Below, one piece after another: positions 11,374 to 23,294 of a stretch of 64,000 nt of DNA. The DNA lies in assembly GCA_001972305.1 (NCBI GenBank), contig BDDD01001467.1, positions 186,001-250,000 on the forward strand, written 5' to 3'. How positions within the stretch are numbered: the first letter of the stretch is position 1; every line of letters starts with the position of its first letter. Origin of the DNA: Cephalotus follicularis (lineage: Eukaryota > Streptophyta > Magnoliopsida > Oxalidales > Cephalotaceae). The notes below the pieces were generated by a model, which was given only the letters and a program-made list of their open reading frames with translations, was not told the origin of the DNA and did no database searches. Made by a program: the position numbers and the translations under genes.

Positions 11374-12107
11374 TGTAAGCCCCTGATTTTTTTTAATGTA
11401 CAGAATTGTATGTATTTGTTTATACTTATACAGTATTGTACGGTATTGTATGTACGGATGACATGGATTGTATATGATATATTCTATTTTCCACTTCTAT
11501 GACTGTTTGCGGGTAGTGGGGGTTCAATCGAACCTGATCGTAGCTTTTGAGATTTTTGCCTAAAGGAGCATATATCTATATATTGGCGGTTCAGCTCTTT
11601 CATTCTCATTTCATTTCTCATTCAAATTCTAGAGATTGAGTGAATTATATAGAGAAAATGGACGAAATCGAGCAAGAAATGAGTCGTTGGGATCGTGGTA
11701 GAGTGTAGAACCTGAAAGGACAAACAGAATGAGGATTCAAGCAGATTATTCTCCGTTCTCAATCAATTTGAGGTAGGTTCTACATATGCTTTGATTTTCA
11801 TATTGTGATGGATTTGCAAGATGGTAGGGCTATAGATTGATGATTGTATGTTAGATGGATGAATTAGGGTACTAGGTATGGGTAATAACGGATTGAAATT
11901 GAGATTTGAGAGAGATTTGAGAGTTGGGACTTTTTACCCAATTTTTATTTTCTCTCGATCTATCGGTTATGGGAATGATTTCAATGTTTGGAAAGTTGTT
12001 TTTGAGTTATAATTGATGTTTGGAGCTTGTATCTTCTTTTGATTCAAGATTTAAACAGTTTAAATGAGTTTTGATCGATTTTTAAAGTGTTGAGAATGCA
12101 CCGTGTG

Positions 12108-12205
12108 TCGAAGTGTTCTAGTTCTGAACGATTTTGCAGTGTTGAAGTAACCCAGCGCATCGACGTGTTCATATTGCACGTCAACGTGTTCTTCAGTGCC
12201 CAGCA
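12108..12205 (+). repeat. Palindrome cluster in H, left half
   Basis: Copies include GCATCGACGTGTTC (about 12159) and GCACGTCAACGTGTTC (about 12177). The cluster continues at 43250-43540 on the other side of C. The consensus is CACGTCGACGTG to ACGCGTCGACGCGT. Confidence 0.75.
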
Positions 12206-13139
12206 TGTAACACCCTCGAATGGTGGGAGTCGTTACGGTTCATAGTCTAAAACTAAACATAACATATCATATAACAAAGCTCAACTTTATTCCTTTTATC
12301 AAAATAAAATCTTAACCTTATTTAAACGTGGTGGTCTAAACATATCATATATGTAATCTAAAACATAGTTTGAAACTTAATTCATAACCTGAAAGCTTAA
12401 ACACAAGTTAAAATCATAATCCAAAGTCATAAACAAAAACGCTTAACATTGTGCAAGGCAGGTCCTAACATGACCATAAGGAAACAACACATAAACGGAT
12501 CAATATCCTAGGTGATCCTCAGACATAGGTGACATCTCTCTCATCACACGTTTCTCGGATGCTGTCCCAGAATACCTGCTGCATGGAAAACAAAAACGCG
12601 GCTGAGCAAACCTCAATACAGATATAGAATCATAAAACATAAAACGATACTTTAAAGTATAGAAAATACCTGAACCTTTAAATATCATATATCTCAAGTA
12701 TGAAATAATTTAACTTAATCTCAGAAAAACAAACAAAAATAGTCATATAAATAATTTTATCAATTCAAAACAATTATTCAAATTTCAAAATGTTATCAAC
12801 TTTTCAAATCGATATTCAAAGGCAAAATCAGATTTTCAAAGCAATATTCAAATTTCAAAGCATAATCCAAGTTTCAAAGCCAATCTAATTTTCCAAAACA
12901 GTATCCGAAACGACATCAAAATTTCTTTAACATTATCCGAGTTAAAGATTCCAAAACAGAATAAAGCAGAGATTTATCTGATTCCATAATCTCATCCAAG
13001 AGATCAAAAGTTCATACACATGCATAAATGCAAGGGGTTCATGCAACTCACATGCCAAACAGAACGACATGTACGGCACTACACAATCAATCTCTAGAAT
13101 CCAAGTCCTTAACATATGCTAGAGTCGACCCATACACCT

Positions 13140-13285
13140 CTATCATACATAACGGATCAATAAATCCACCTCATGGGATTTATTCATAACATAGAGTGAC
13201 ATCGTAGACTAAACACACAACTATGGAAGTGTCATGTCCCGGTGTCAGGCCTACGACATGCCTATGGTACCTCCATAGGTAGGAA
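13140..13285 (-). repeat. LTR block conserved between C, D and G, with hairpin at 13261-13279
   Basis: The stretch ATAAATCCACCTCATGGG...TAGACTAA...ACGGAAGTGTCATGTCC...AGGCCTACGACATGCC recurs at 17800-17945 (C, other LTR), 19040-19180 (D), 20590-20735 and 28490-28635 (G), although the rest of these LTRs has diverged. It closes with CCTATGGTACCTCCATAGG, a hairpin with perfect 7-bp arms and a 5-base loop. The conservation suggests a function in cis, such as RNA structure or 3'-end formation; this is inference. Confidence 0.75.
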
Positions 13286-14198
13286 ATATCTTTGTATATC
13301 ATTGTTCCAAAAGTATTGTTTTGTTCCAAAAGTATTGTTTTATTCCAAAACAATTCAAAAACATAAACAGATTTTCTAAACGTTGTCTGAACATATCATA
13401 ATCATTAACATACTTCCTAATGTGAAAGTCATGTTTGTTTAACATACTTCGATAGTGAAAGTCATGTTCCATATCAAAAATCAGTAAACTTTCATAAGTG
13501 AGAGTCATACTCAATTTATAAAACTGGTAATATTAACTTCAGTAATAAAACAGGTTTTGTAGAAGAAGAACTAAAACAAACATCCGATAACAAATTCCAT
13601 ACCTTTTCATAAACCAAAAGTAGTATCAAATGCAGAATATCCACTCATGTCATTAACAGATTCGATTCAGATAAAAACAAAGAATCCATATTTGGTTTCA
13701 TATACATATCACACTGATTTCATTTCCAAACATATCAAAATACGGATCAGAACGTAGTTCATAAATTCAAAAGATTCATATTCATAAAACTGATTTTATT
13801 TCGAATAAATCAGATGTCCAAGAAGAGAAATATCTGTACACAAAACATAATTGAATTCATTTCAATTAAAACCGAACGAGTAAACCAAGAAAGAGAAATA
13901 CGTACATTATTCATAAAGTAAAACTATCTTTTTACTATAATAAAACCAATAGGAGGGTATCAAGGAACGAAACATCCGTACCTTAAACGATCACAGAATG
14001 ACTTATTAATTGATCAACAATTTCTAATTGCCCCTCGTAGCACAAAGATCTAAAAGATACAATATCATTCATATAAGGATTCGAAAACTACTTCTGAATA
14101 TCAAAACAGAAGTTCAACAGTGTTTAAAACAGATTCCAATTCTTTAGAAGAACAAACGATTAACAAAACTTGAAACTAGAAATTTTACTGGACAAAAC

Positions 14199-14405
14199 CA
14201 GCTGACTGTTACAAAATCCAGTCCACTATTTGAGGCATGGCAGTCAACTGTATCACATGGCCAGCGGACTACAAAAGTAGAGCTGCAGCCAGTCCACTGG
14301 TACAGGGGTCCAGTCGACTGTGCAAGAGATAGCAGTCAACTGATTGAAGAGGCAGTCGACTACTTAAAGCGCGATAGCTGACTGTGCATGGAAACAGCCG
14401 ACTGC
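14199..14405 (-). repeat. Palindrome cluster in C 3' LTR, type CAGTCGACTG
   Basis: About ten copies are spaced 15-35 bp apart, including CAGTCGACTG near 14311, CAGTCGACTA near 14353, and variants CAGTCAACTG, CAGTCCACTG, AGCTGACTG and CAGCCGACTG. The matching cluster in the 5' LTR is at 41903-42105. Confidence 0.88.
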
Positions 14406-15398
14406 TATCTCTTGAGAGTATAAATGGTGTATAAACTCAAAGAGAGAGAGACAAAAACTAAACAATTGCTTACATTTCAAGATAGCTAAGGTATTGTCGA
14501 ATTTACCAACCATCAGTCATTAAAACCAGATTATAACTTATGCATGACGCCTAAGGGCTGATCTACATACTCATAAACAGAGACAAAGCATAGAGTGACA
14601 GGAATAAAAAAGGACATACTAACAGCCTATATGAACATGCAACAGGATTGTAACCAAAACAAAAATAAACTATTACAGTTAAACAAGAGACTAACCTACA
14701 ATGGCGACACAAACACTGCAGAAGGAACACAACGATTCCAGTGACTTACACGGCTGTTCAAACAAGAAGGAGAAAATAGGACATACGACTTCAAAGCTTA
14801 TTCATGGAAACCATCTAACAGCATAATCATAAAGTACAAACCTAATTTTGATGAAACAAACGTATGAAGAACACAACAGATTCCTAGCTTTGCAAAAAAA
14901 AAAAAACGGTAGTAACCGTGCAAGTGAGGAGAGAATAGCATAAAACCATGGCATTGGCATTCTTTTAACAGAAAAAGGAGGACAAAATCGGAAGGGATAA
15001 GGTAAGAGAGATCAAAATCTGATAGGATAGGAAAAAGGGGCAGAAAATTCGGGATTGAGGGATAGAAAGAAGGAGGAGAATCGGTGATAAGGAGAGAAGA
15101 GAGGAAGAAACGTACGGGAGAGGGAGAGAAGAATAAGAGAAGGAATAAGTTTTTTCCCAAAATTAGTTATTTTATTTCCTAATAAAATATTTTTACCATA
15201 TTCATATTTAAAACCAATTTAAAATATGAAACAATATATTTTACTTATCCATAATCATATTCCAAACAATATAGCAAAGCCCAAAGATGGTATCACATAG
15301 CCCAAAACATAAGAGCCCAAAAATCAAAATAGACCAACAAGATAACAAAACAAACTAAAAGCCCGAAAATATGCACATGAACAAACCTGGTATTAGAT

Positions 15399-15410
15399 CC
15401 TTCCCCCCTT
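15399..15410 (-). other. Polypurine tract of C
   Basis: CCTTCCCCCCTT on the plus strand reads AAGGGGGGAAGG on the element strand, directly next to the 3' LTR. It would prime plus-strand DNA synthesis. Confidence 0.85.
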
Positions 15411-15559
15411 AAAAAGATTTCGTCCAAAAATCTAAGCATCTACCAATCCGAATCAATAACCGAAAAAGCACCCCAACATGCATAACAAAATAACTCAGTT
15501 ACCACAGAATAAGTTGACTCATCAACAAAAGAAACTCCTTACGGTTACCAAACAACAAG

Positions 15560-16702
15560 AATAACCAAAACAATACCTGGGGCATTCGCAGCCTGATGCG
15601 TCGTTATGGCGAAGACTCTTCCTCCCACGTTACGTTGTCCCGCATCATTGCCATCTCCTCCCTTTTTTCTTGTATGAGGATTTGGACAATTCTTAAAGAG
15701 ATGACCCTTTTGTCCACAAGCAAAACACGCCCCAGTGGCCTTGTAACATGTCCCAATCGGATGTCGCCTCCCACACGTATCACACTAGGTAATCTGAACA
15801 TTGATATTACCCCCATCCTTATTCTGATTATGATCCTTTTTATGATGTTTACCATCACCTTGTTACCCAGAATTTTGTCCTTGGGAATCACTCCTATTCC
15901 GTTTCCTTTCCCCCTATTGCTGAGCTGCCTGAAAGTCCAACCTCTCCAGTTCAATATTCTTCGCAGCATTTGCTACTTCTGCCACGTCAGCAAATCTGGA
16001 ATTTATCAGTTTCTGTATAAGCTGGTACTGCAGTTTCCATTTGAACTTCTCAGCTTGCTCAAATGCCGACCCTGCCACGGATCCAGCAAAACCTGCTAAC
16101 CTAATGAACCGGGCCAAAAACTCGGTGACCTATTCACCATCCCTTTGCCTTGTGTTCACAAATTCCCTTGTGAAAGCCTCCTTGTCAGTAGTGGGGAAAT
16201 ACTGCTGATAGAAAACTTCATAGAACTCAAACCGGGTCAAGGCATCAATGTAGTCTCCTCCCTTAGCTAACCTCAAAGTTCGCCAACACTTTTGAGCGTC
16301 TTCTTCCAACTTAAATGCTGCCAACCTTACCTTCTGTTCGTCATCACATCCCAACACATTAAAAATTTTCTCCATGTGCGCAATCAGATGTTCAGCCTCT
16401 ACGAGTGTCAGGGCTGAACTAAATGACTGCGGCTTTTGCTTTTGGAACCGCTCAAGCCAGACATACACAGGAGTGTCGGGCCAGTCCCCAGCTTCCCTTC
16501 CAGCCTAAACATCAGCCGGTGCATTCTCCGTCGCAACTTGCTCTTGGCGTCCTTGCACCTGATTTTGCATAGCATGAATTAGTCGATCCACTTCTTTGGC
16601 AACTGCCTATCGCACCAACTCCTCAACTGCAGGCTCGTTTCGTACATCTTCATGAGTCTCAGTCGGTTCATTTCCTTGTCGGGTAATCCTTGTAAGCACC
16701 AT
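15560..16702 (-). pseudogene. C gag with protease stub, pol deleted
   Basis: The start codon at 16700-16702 (minus) opens MVLTRITRQGNEPTETHEDV. A TAG at 16607-16609 stands where related copies have Gln. 16130-16468 encodes the capsid region (VYVWLERFQKQKPQSFSSAL, then a helix-rich domain ending FTREFVNTRQRDGE). After a frame break, 15914-16117 continues with FIRLAGFAGSVAGSAFEQAEKF. The zinc knuckle CFACGQKGHLFKNC (CX2CX4HX4C) lies near 15690. The reading then enters GGRVFAITTHQAANAP, the N-terminal protease block of G, and stops short: the active site and all of pol are missing before the polypurine tract. Confidence 0.88.
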
Positions 16703-16861
16703 CTATGAAACATAAATCCAAAACATAACACAACAACAAAAGAAACCAAGGTCGAAACAAAAGACATGTCAGAATGACCACAATGAAAAGATTGTAACCC
16801 AAGGTCTATCCAATCCCACAGGTCAAACCTAGATAGGTCTTCTAAGGAAAGAAAAACCCAT

Positions 16862-16873
16862 TCTCTGATACCA
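16862..16873 (-). other. Primer-binding site of C (tRNA-iMet)
   Basis: TCTCTGATACCA on the plus strand reads TGGTATCAGAGA on the element strand. It matches the initiator-Met tRNA 3' end in all but the last base, and is 4 bp from the LTR edge at 16878. Confidence 0.9.
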
Positions 16874-19155
16874 TTTCTGTAACACTCCCGAACGGCGGGA
16901 GTCATTACGGTTCATAGTCTAAAACTAAACATAACATATCATATAACAAAGCTCAACTTTATTCCTTTTATCAAAATAAAATCTAAACCTTATTTAAACG
17001 TGGTGGTCTAAACATATCATATATATAATCTAAAACATAGTCTGAAACTTTATTCAAAAACTGAAAGCTTAAACACAAGTTAAAATCGTAATCCAAAATC
17101 ATAAACAAAAAGGCTTAACATTGTTCAAGGCAGGTCCTAACATGACCACAAGGCAACAACACATAAACGGATCAATATCCTAGGTGATCCTCAGACATAG
17201 GTGACATCTCTCTCATCACACGTTTCTCGGATGCTGTCCCAGAATACCTACCGCATGGAAAACAAAAACGTAGCTGAGCAAACCTCAGTACAGATATAGA
17301 ATCATAAAGCATAAAAGATACTTTAAAGTATAGAAAATACCTAAACCTTTAAATATCATATATATCAAGTATGAAATAATTTAACTTTATTTCAGAAAAA
17401 CAAAGGGAAATAGTCACATAAACAATTCTATCAATTCAAAACAAATATTCAAATTTCAAAACGTTATCAACTTTTCAAATCGATTTTGGAAGGCAAAATC
17501 TGATTTTCAAAGCAATATTCAAATTTCAAAGCATAATCCAAGTTTCAAAGCCAATATAATTTTCCAAAACAGTATCCGAATTTCTTTTACATTATCCAAG
17601 TTAAAGATTCCAAAACAGGATAAAACAAAGATTTATCCGATTCCATAATCTCATGCAAGAGATCCAAAGTTCATAGACATATGCATAAATGCAAGAGGTT
17701 CATGACAACCACATGCCAAACAGAAAGACGTGTACGGCACTACACAATCAATCTCTAGAATCCAAGTCCTTAACATATCCTAGAGTCAACCCATACGCCT
17801 CTATTATACATAACGAATCCATAAATCCACCTCATGGGATTTATTTATAACATAGAGAGACGTCGTAGACTAATCACACCGCTACGGAAGTGTCATGTCC
17901 TGGTGTCAGGCCTACGACATGCCTATGGTACCTCCATTGGTAGGAAATATCTCTGTATATCTTTGTTCCAAAAGTATTGTTTTATTCAAAAACAATTCAA
18001 AAACATAAACATATTTTCTAAACGTTCTCTGAACATATCATAATCATTAACATACTTCCTAATGTGAAAGTCATGTTCGTTTAACATTGTAACACCCCCG
18101 GTTCGGGATCAGGATGTCACCCCCGACTCAAAACCGGAAATGTCACGCTAAACCGAACTAATCGAAACATATCAGTATATCCTAAACTTATGTCATTAAA
18201 AACAGTAATAAATTTCCAATTAAATTGATAAAAGAAAATTTAAGATTCAAAACTTAAATTCTACTCATAAATGAATTGGTCTCCAAATTAACACATGGTG
18301 GTCTAAACATAATCCGATAACACAACTAGAACTGGAAATCATAGTTCTGAAAAACATAGCCGTTCTAAAAGAATTTAACTCAATAAAATCCTCAAGTCAT
18401 AGGTTGCTCTCTTATCACACTTGCCCCCAACGCTCCAGATAACCTGCCGCATGGAAACAAAAACGCGGCTGAGCAAACCTGATTACATATATAGAAACAT
18501 AAAACAGTACGAAACAAAACAGATTACGAAATAGATCAGTTTCCAAAATCATAACAGTTACGAGACGAAGCCAAATAAAACGGTTGTGAATCACAACAAA
18601 TGCAAAACTGAACAGTGTCCGATACAAAACAGTATTCAAAACTTCATAATACGAAATAAAACATTTTACAAAACAAAACAAATTATGAAACAATTTACGA
18701 AATGGAACAATACAAATCTTTTCAAAAACAGAACAATTCATAACTAAAGCTGTTTATGCAATTCAAAAGATACTCATGTCAAGTCATGTATATATATAGA
18801 TTCACAATTCAGCATAAAGTGAAAGATATATATCAAAGCATATCAGTTTGCAAAACTTTTCTTAAATCTATGTCTTATACTGAGAGATGCAATATCGAAT
18901 TAATACATACATATATGCAAGGGATCCTGCAGAATCCACTTGCCAAACGGAATGACGTGTACGACACTACACAATCAATTCTCACAATCCACAACATATC
19001 ACATATCCATATACTAGAATCGATTGATACGCCTCTATCATACATAGCGGATCCATAAATCCACCTCATGAGATTTATTCATAACATTCAGAGACGCCGT
19101 AGACTAATCATACCGCTACGGAAATGTCATGTCCCCATGCCAGGCCTACGACATG

Positions 19156-19174
19156 CCTATGGTACCTCCATAGG
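19156..19174 (-). repeat. Conserved LTR hairpin in D
   Basis: CCTATGGTACCTCCATAGG has perfect 7-bp arms and is identical to the hairpin of C at 13261-13279, though the two LTR families differ widely elsewhere. Confidence 0.85.
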
Positions 19175-19895
19175 TAGGAAACAATATATTCTCAGTATTT
19201 CAAAAATAATGATTTATCAAAATCATTTCCAATTAGTGGTTTACTCACAAAACCAAATCATATCTTAACAATTTGCATACTTTCGTAGTTGAAAATCATG
19301 CTCGTAATCCGTATCATAAAAATTTAGCATACTTTCTTAGGTCAAAAACATGCTAATTTTGTAAAATCAGTAATATTTAACTTTACGCCAAAAAGTAATA
19401 AAACAGATTTTATCATGTCGAAACATGTCTACCAAAACAAAAAATACGTGCGAAAAACAAATCTGAATTCATTTCAATAAAAGCATAGGATAAGACCAAA
19501 AGACGAAGAAATCAGGACATTTTCACATTCAGGAACCAACTCATTTAATTTTCACAATAAAAGAGATGTTTGTAAAGAATTTTTCGTAAACGAATCATAA
19601 CTCAATTTTACAAAGTCAGGATTATTTAATTTCAAAAATAATATTAGAACTGGCATTAGTTTCAAAATTCGTAAAAGTAAAGGAACGTCGAAAGTTCGTA
19701 CCTAGATTAAAGATCTAAATTTTATTCCGAATAAAATCAGGAGAAAATTCATAGAAACATAACATGATTTACTTAAGAAACAAAAGGAGTATACCAAAGA
19801 ACAATGTATCGGTACGTTGTTCACAAAAGTATAAAACTGAATTTATTTAGATAAAACCGAACGAGATATCCAAGAACGAAGAATCCGTACATTAA

Positions 19896-22703
19896 TGTAA
19901 CACCCCCGGACGGCGGGAGTGGTCACAGGTCATAATACAGAATCTATCAAAACATAACATAACATATCTGAACAAAAACATAACTTATCAACCAAAAACG
20001 TGGCGGTCATAGCATAACTAAAAACTTAAAAACTTAACAATTTCTGAAAACTTAAACATTTTCCAGTTCAAAACTAAAACACGTGTATCTTATTGTTCAG
20101 ACCACTAAAGAAAAAACATAATGGGATCACACTCCTAGGGATCCGAAACTTAAGGTGGTCATCTCTCGTTCACACATTCCCCCGCTGCTCCAGATAACCT
20201 GCCACATGGAAAACAAAAACGCGGCTGAGCAAACCTCAGTATGGATAATGGAATTAAAATGGTAAACGATAAATTTTAAAAGCAGTAAGATTTCAATAAA
20301 AATTCATAACAAAAATCTTAAGCAATTAAAAACAATTAAATATTCGTAAAATCACATTTGTACTTTCATAAAATCCATATAACTTTTGAAACATTTACGA
20401 AACATTTCAAAACATCATATCACGATTCATAAGTCATATTGAGCCACATACATATCACATAACATATATTTGGCAAGGGAGGCGCTAATTCAACATGCCC
20501 ACTAGAATTGAAGTGTACGGCACTACACAAGTCAATTCTCACATATCGCATATGATATCACATATCATATACTAGAATCGATTCATACGCCTCTATCACA
20601 TAGCGGATCCATAAATCCACCTCATGGGATTTATTCATAAAACTCAGAGACGCCGTAGACTAATCACACCGCTACGGAAGTGTTATGTTCCCATGCCAGG
20701 CCTATGACATGCCTATGGTACGCCCCATGGGTGGGTACAATACTCAGTATTCAATCATTTCGAAAACATTGATTTATCAAAATCAATTTAAGAACACATA
20801 AATATGCTTTCACAAAACATATTTGAAAATCGTTCACAACAATATCATATCATACATTTCATAGCCAAATCATCAACTCATTCATACTTCGCTATAAAGA
20901 GGTGATCATAACATATCGTAACATATCGTATCGTTTCGTATCATATAAATAAAGTCGAAATCATTTATAAATGTCAAAAACCAACTTCATTTTCGAAACA
21001 CGTCAAAACCATAAAACATTACCAATTTCATAACGAAGAGGCATAGCATGAAACAAAACTGAATTGTGTTCGATAACCAGATAGCCAAGGAACGATAGAA
21101 ATCCGTACCTTATGCGTTCACAAAAGCACCTACGGATAGATGATTTAAATCAAACTCTTCTTGAAGCACAACAATCTAAAAGACACCCAAAACCATTCAT
21201 ATAAGGGTCTAAGAAACATTAAAGACATTAAACAGAATTATAACAGTGTTTAGAAAAGACCCAGATTGTTTCGGAGAACAAACGAAGCAAAACAGTTGAA
21301 AACAACACTATTCTGGGCAAAACAGCCGACTGTTACAGAGCACCAGCCGGCCGGGGAAGTTTGGCAGTCGACTAATCACAAGGGCCAGCCGTCTACACAA
21401 ACCAGAATGCAGGCAATCGACTGTCACATTGATCCAGTTGACTGTGCATAACAAGGCAGTCGACTATACAACACAAGGCAGTCGACTGTGTTCATATGGC
21501 AGTCGACTACTCATCCAATCCAGCCGACTGTCCACAAGAACAGCCGACTATTCTGGACGATAGAATAGCAGAAACTTGAAAATTTCATGCAGAAACTGGT
21601 TTAAACGAAAATGACATTAAACCAGAGACACAAGAACATAAACATATGACATAATATGGCATTTAGATGATACAGAAACACATAATTGACATAGGAATAT
21701 CTAGACAGTGGCTTAACTTCCAAGAGAAAGCAAGAAGAACATTTACATGTGCATACAAATATGTCCAGATTCCTGTCCATTATCATTTGCAGACTTTTAA
21801 AACCAGTTTGTGACAAGTCTAGGTATACAAACATGCTGACAGACTTACTAACACCATGACGGAACATATATACGCAGGAAATCAAAACTTAAAGGACATT
21901 AAGAACAAAACAAAAGACAAAGTGAAACAAATCATTACAGTGAATTTACTAACCTGCAATGATTGTCCAGAACACAGAAAACACAGCAAGAACACCACAA
22001 TTTTACTGGTTAAACAGCTGTGCAGAAGGGAAGCCAAAGAGAACCAAAAACAAGGAGATACATAACTATGCTTATCAAACTAGAAGAATTCAACCCAAAA
22101 GAACAACCAAAGGATTGAGATTACCTCTTGAAACTTGAGGAAACGATTTCACAGCAGGTTACACAGGCTTCATAGTGCAACTTCGGCAGTGGCACTTAAC
22201 AGAAAAGAGAGACACATTTAAAATGGCAATGTCACTCTCCAAAAGGAAAAAGAGAAGACAAAATCTGCCCACATATGGAAGAAGAGGAGACAAGAATCAG
22301 TTTATTAAGGAAGAAAAGGATTGAAAATGTGTAGAAATAATGAGGGGAAAGAGAGAGCTTCGGGAGAGGAGGGGAAGAAAAGGAAAGAAATGAAAAAAAA
22401 AGAAATAAAGGAATAAAGAAATAAAGAAATAAAATACAAGAAATAATAGGAATTAAGGAATTTTAAAATAAAAAGAAAGTAAATTGTTTTAATAAAATAA
22501 GTTGCATTTTAATAAGATAGATAGCAGCCCAAACCCAACATTGCACTACATATCCAAAAATTTCAGGCTGGTATCAGACAGCCCAAATCACATAGGCCCA
22601 AGACAAAAGGGCAACCAGACTTTAAAATTAAACAAAATTAAAAAGGCCGAAAGCAAACACATAAAAAGTCCTTAAAACACATACGAACAAGCAGGGTATT
22701 ACA
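19896..22703 (-). repeat. 3' LTR of G (2,808 bp)
   Basis: It begins TGTAACACCCCCGGACGG and ends GGGTATTACA, and pairs with 27803-30603 almost base for base. It holds the conserved block with a variant hairpin near 20710, a palindrome cluster at 21318-21556 and a purine-rich stretch at 22320-22450. No gene is visible inside; open frames here are not conserved. Confidence 0.95.
21318..21556 (-). repeat. Palindrome cluster in G 3' LTR, type CAGTCGACTG
   Basis: Eleven copies are recognisable, including CAGTCGACTG near 21479, CAGTCGACTA near 21456 and 21500, and CAGCCGACTG near 21322 and 21521. It has one unit fewer than the other LTR (29210-29460): the 20-bp unit carrying CAGTCGACTTGTTCATCGGG is absent. 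Confidence 0.92.
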
Positions 22704-22724
22704 TCCACCCCCCCTAAAAAAAGG
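22704..22724 (-). other. Polypurine tract of G
   Basis: TCCACCCCCCCTAAAAAAAGG on the plus strand reads as an A/G-rich tract with a run of seven G on the element strand, adjoining the 3' LTR edge at 22703. Confidence 0.85.
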
Positions 22725-22759
22725 ATTTCATCCCGAAATCACAAACATAAATATACCTC

Positions 22760-22890
22760 AAACAAACAAGTGCGGATATCGCTCCCGAATATGCTCCTCA
22801 AGCTCCCAAGTGGCCTCACGTTCGGGATGATTCTTCCACAGCACTTTTACAAAAGAAACGGTCTTGCTACGTGTCACTCGTTCCTGTCAA
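22760..22890 (-). pseudogene. G chromodomain at the end of pol
   Basis: After a TGA (Trp-to-stop by comparison, about 22885) the minus strand reads TRSKTVSFVKVLWKNHPERE followed by ATWELEEHIRERYP. This is the C-terminal chromodomain of chromovirus integrase, with the aromatic W of KVLW and the EATWE block in place. In characterised chromoviruses this module interacts with chromatin and biases integration. One in-frame stop separates it from the integrase tail. Confidence 0.88.
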
Positions 22891-23285
22891 TCCAGAATAG
22901 CCTCGGCCTCCTCATCACAAGATAGGTCTTCCCGAATACTGTCCAACGGATAGTGAACCACATGTAGGGGATGATACTGATAACCTCTCAGCAAAGACAC
23001 GTGGAACACGTTATGGACGTGTGCTAACTGCGGAGGCAAAGCTAACCGATAAGCAACCGCGCCTATCTTCTCCAGAACTTCGAAAGGCCCGATAAACCGC
23101 GGACTCAACTTTCCCTTCAGCCCAAAACGGGGGACTCCTTTCCAAGGTGAAATTTTCAAGAACACATGTTCACCTACTTTGAACTCTAAGTCCCTCCGAT
23201 GTCTGTCTGCATAACTTTTCTGTCGAGATTGAGCTGCTTTCAATCTCTCCCTTGCTATTGCCACTTTCACCGTAGTGATCTGCAC
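22887..23285 (-). pseudogene. G integrase C-terminal region
   Basis: This 132-residue open frame holds the conserved basic stretch (AAQSRQKSYADRHRRDLEF), the GEHVFLKISPWKG block and the GPFEVLEKIGAVAYRLALP block of gypsy integrases. A TGA just upstream, near 23288, separates it from the catalytic core. It would help bind DNA. It leads into the chromodomain. Confidence 0.9.
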
Positions 23286-23294
23286 TAGCTCGGG

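Larger units (their letters stand above)
12206..15397 (-). repeat. 3' LTR of C (3,192 bp)
   Basis: It begins TGTAACACCCTCGAATGG and ends GGTATTAGA, where the other LTR has GGTATTACA. It matches 16878-18087, 33085-33388 and 41444-43244 in order. Compared with that copy it lacks about 115 bp near 14410, present at 42110-42250. It holds a palindrome cluster at 14199-14405 and a conserved hairpin at 13261-13279. No gene is seen in it. Confidence 0.93.

Noticed and set aside
4543-11374. B's 3' LTR end and H's start taken as an LTR pair of one element
   Set aside because: Both begin TGTAAGCCCC, but they face opposite ways, their interiors differ, and H has its own perfect TSD ACTCA with 44666-44670.
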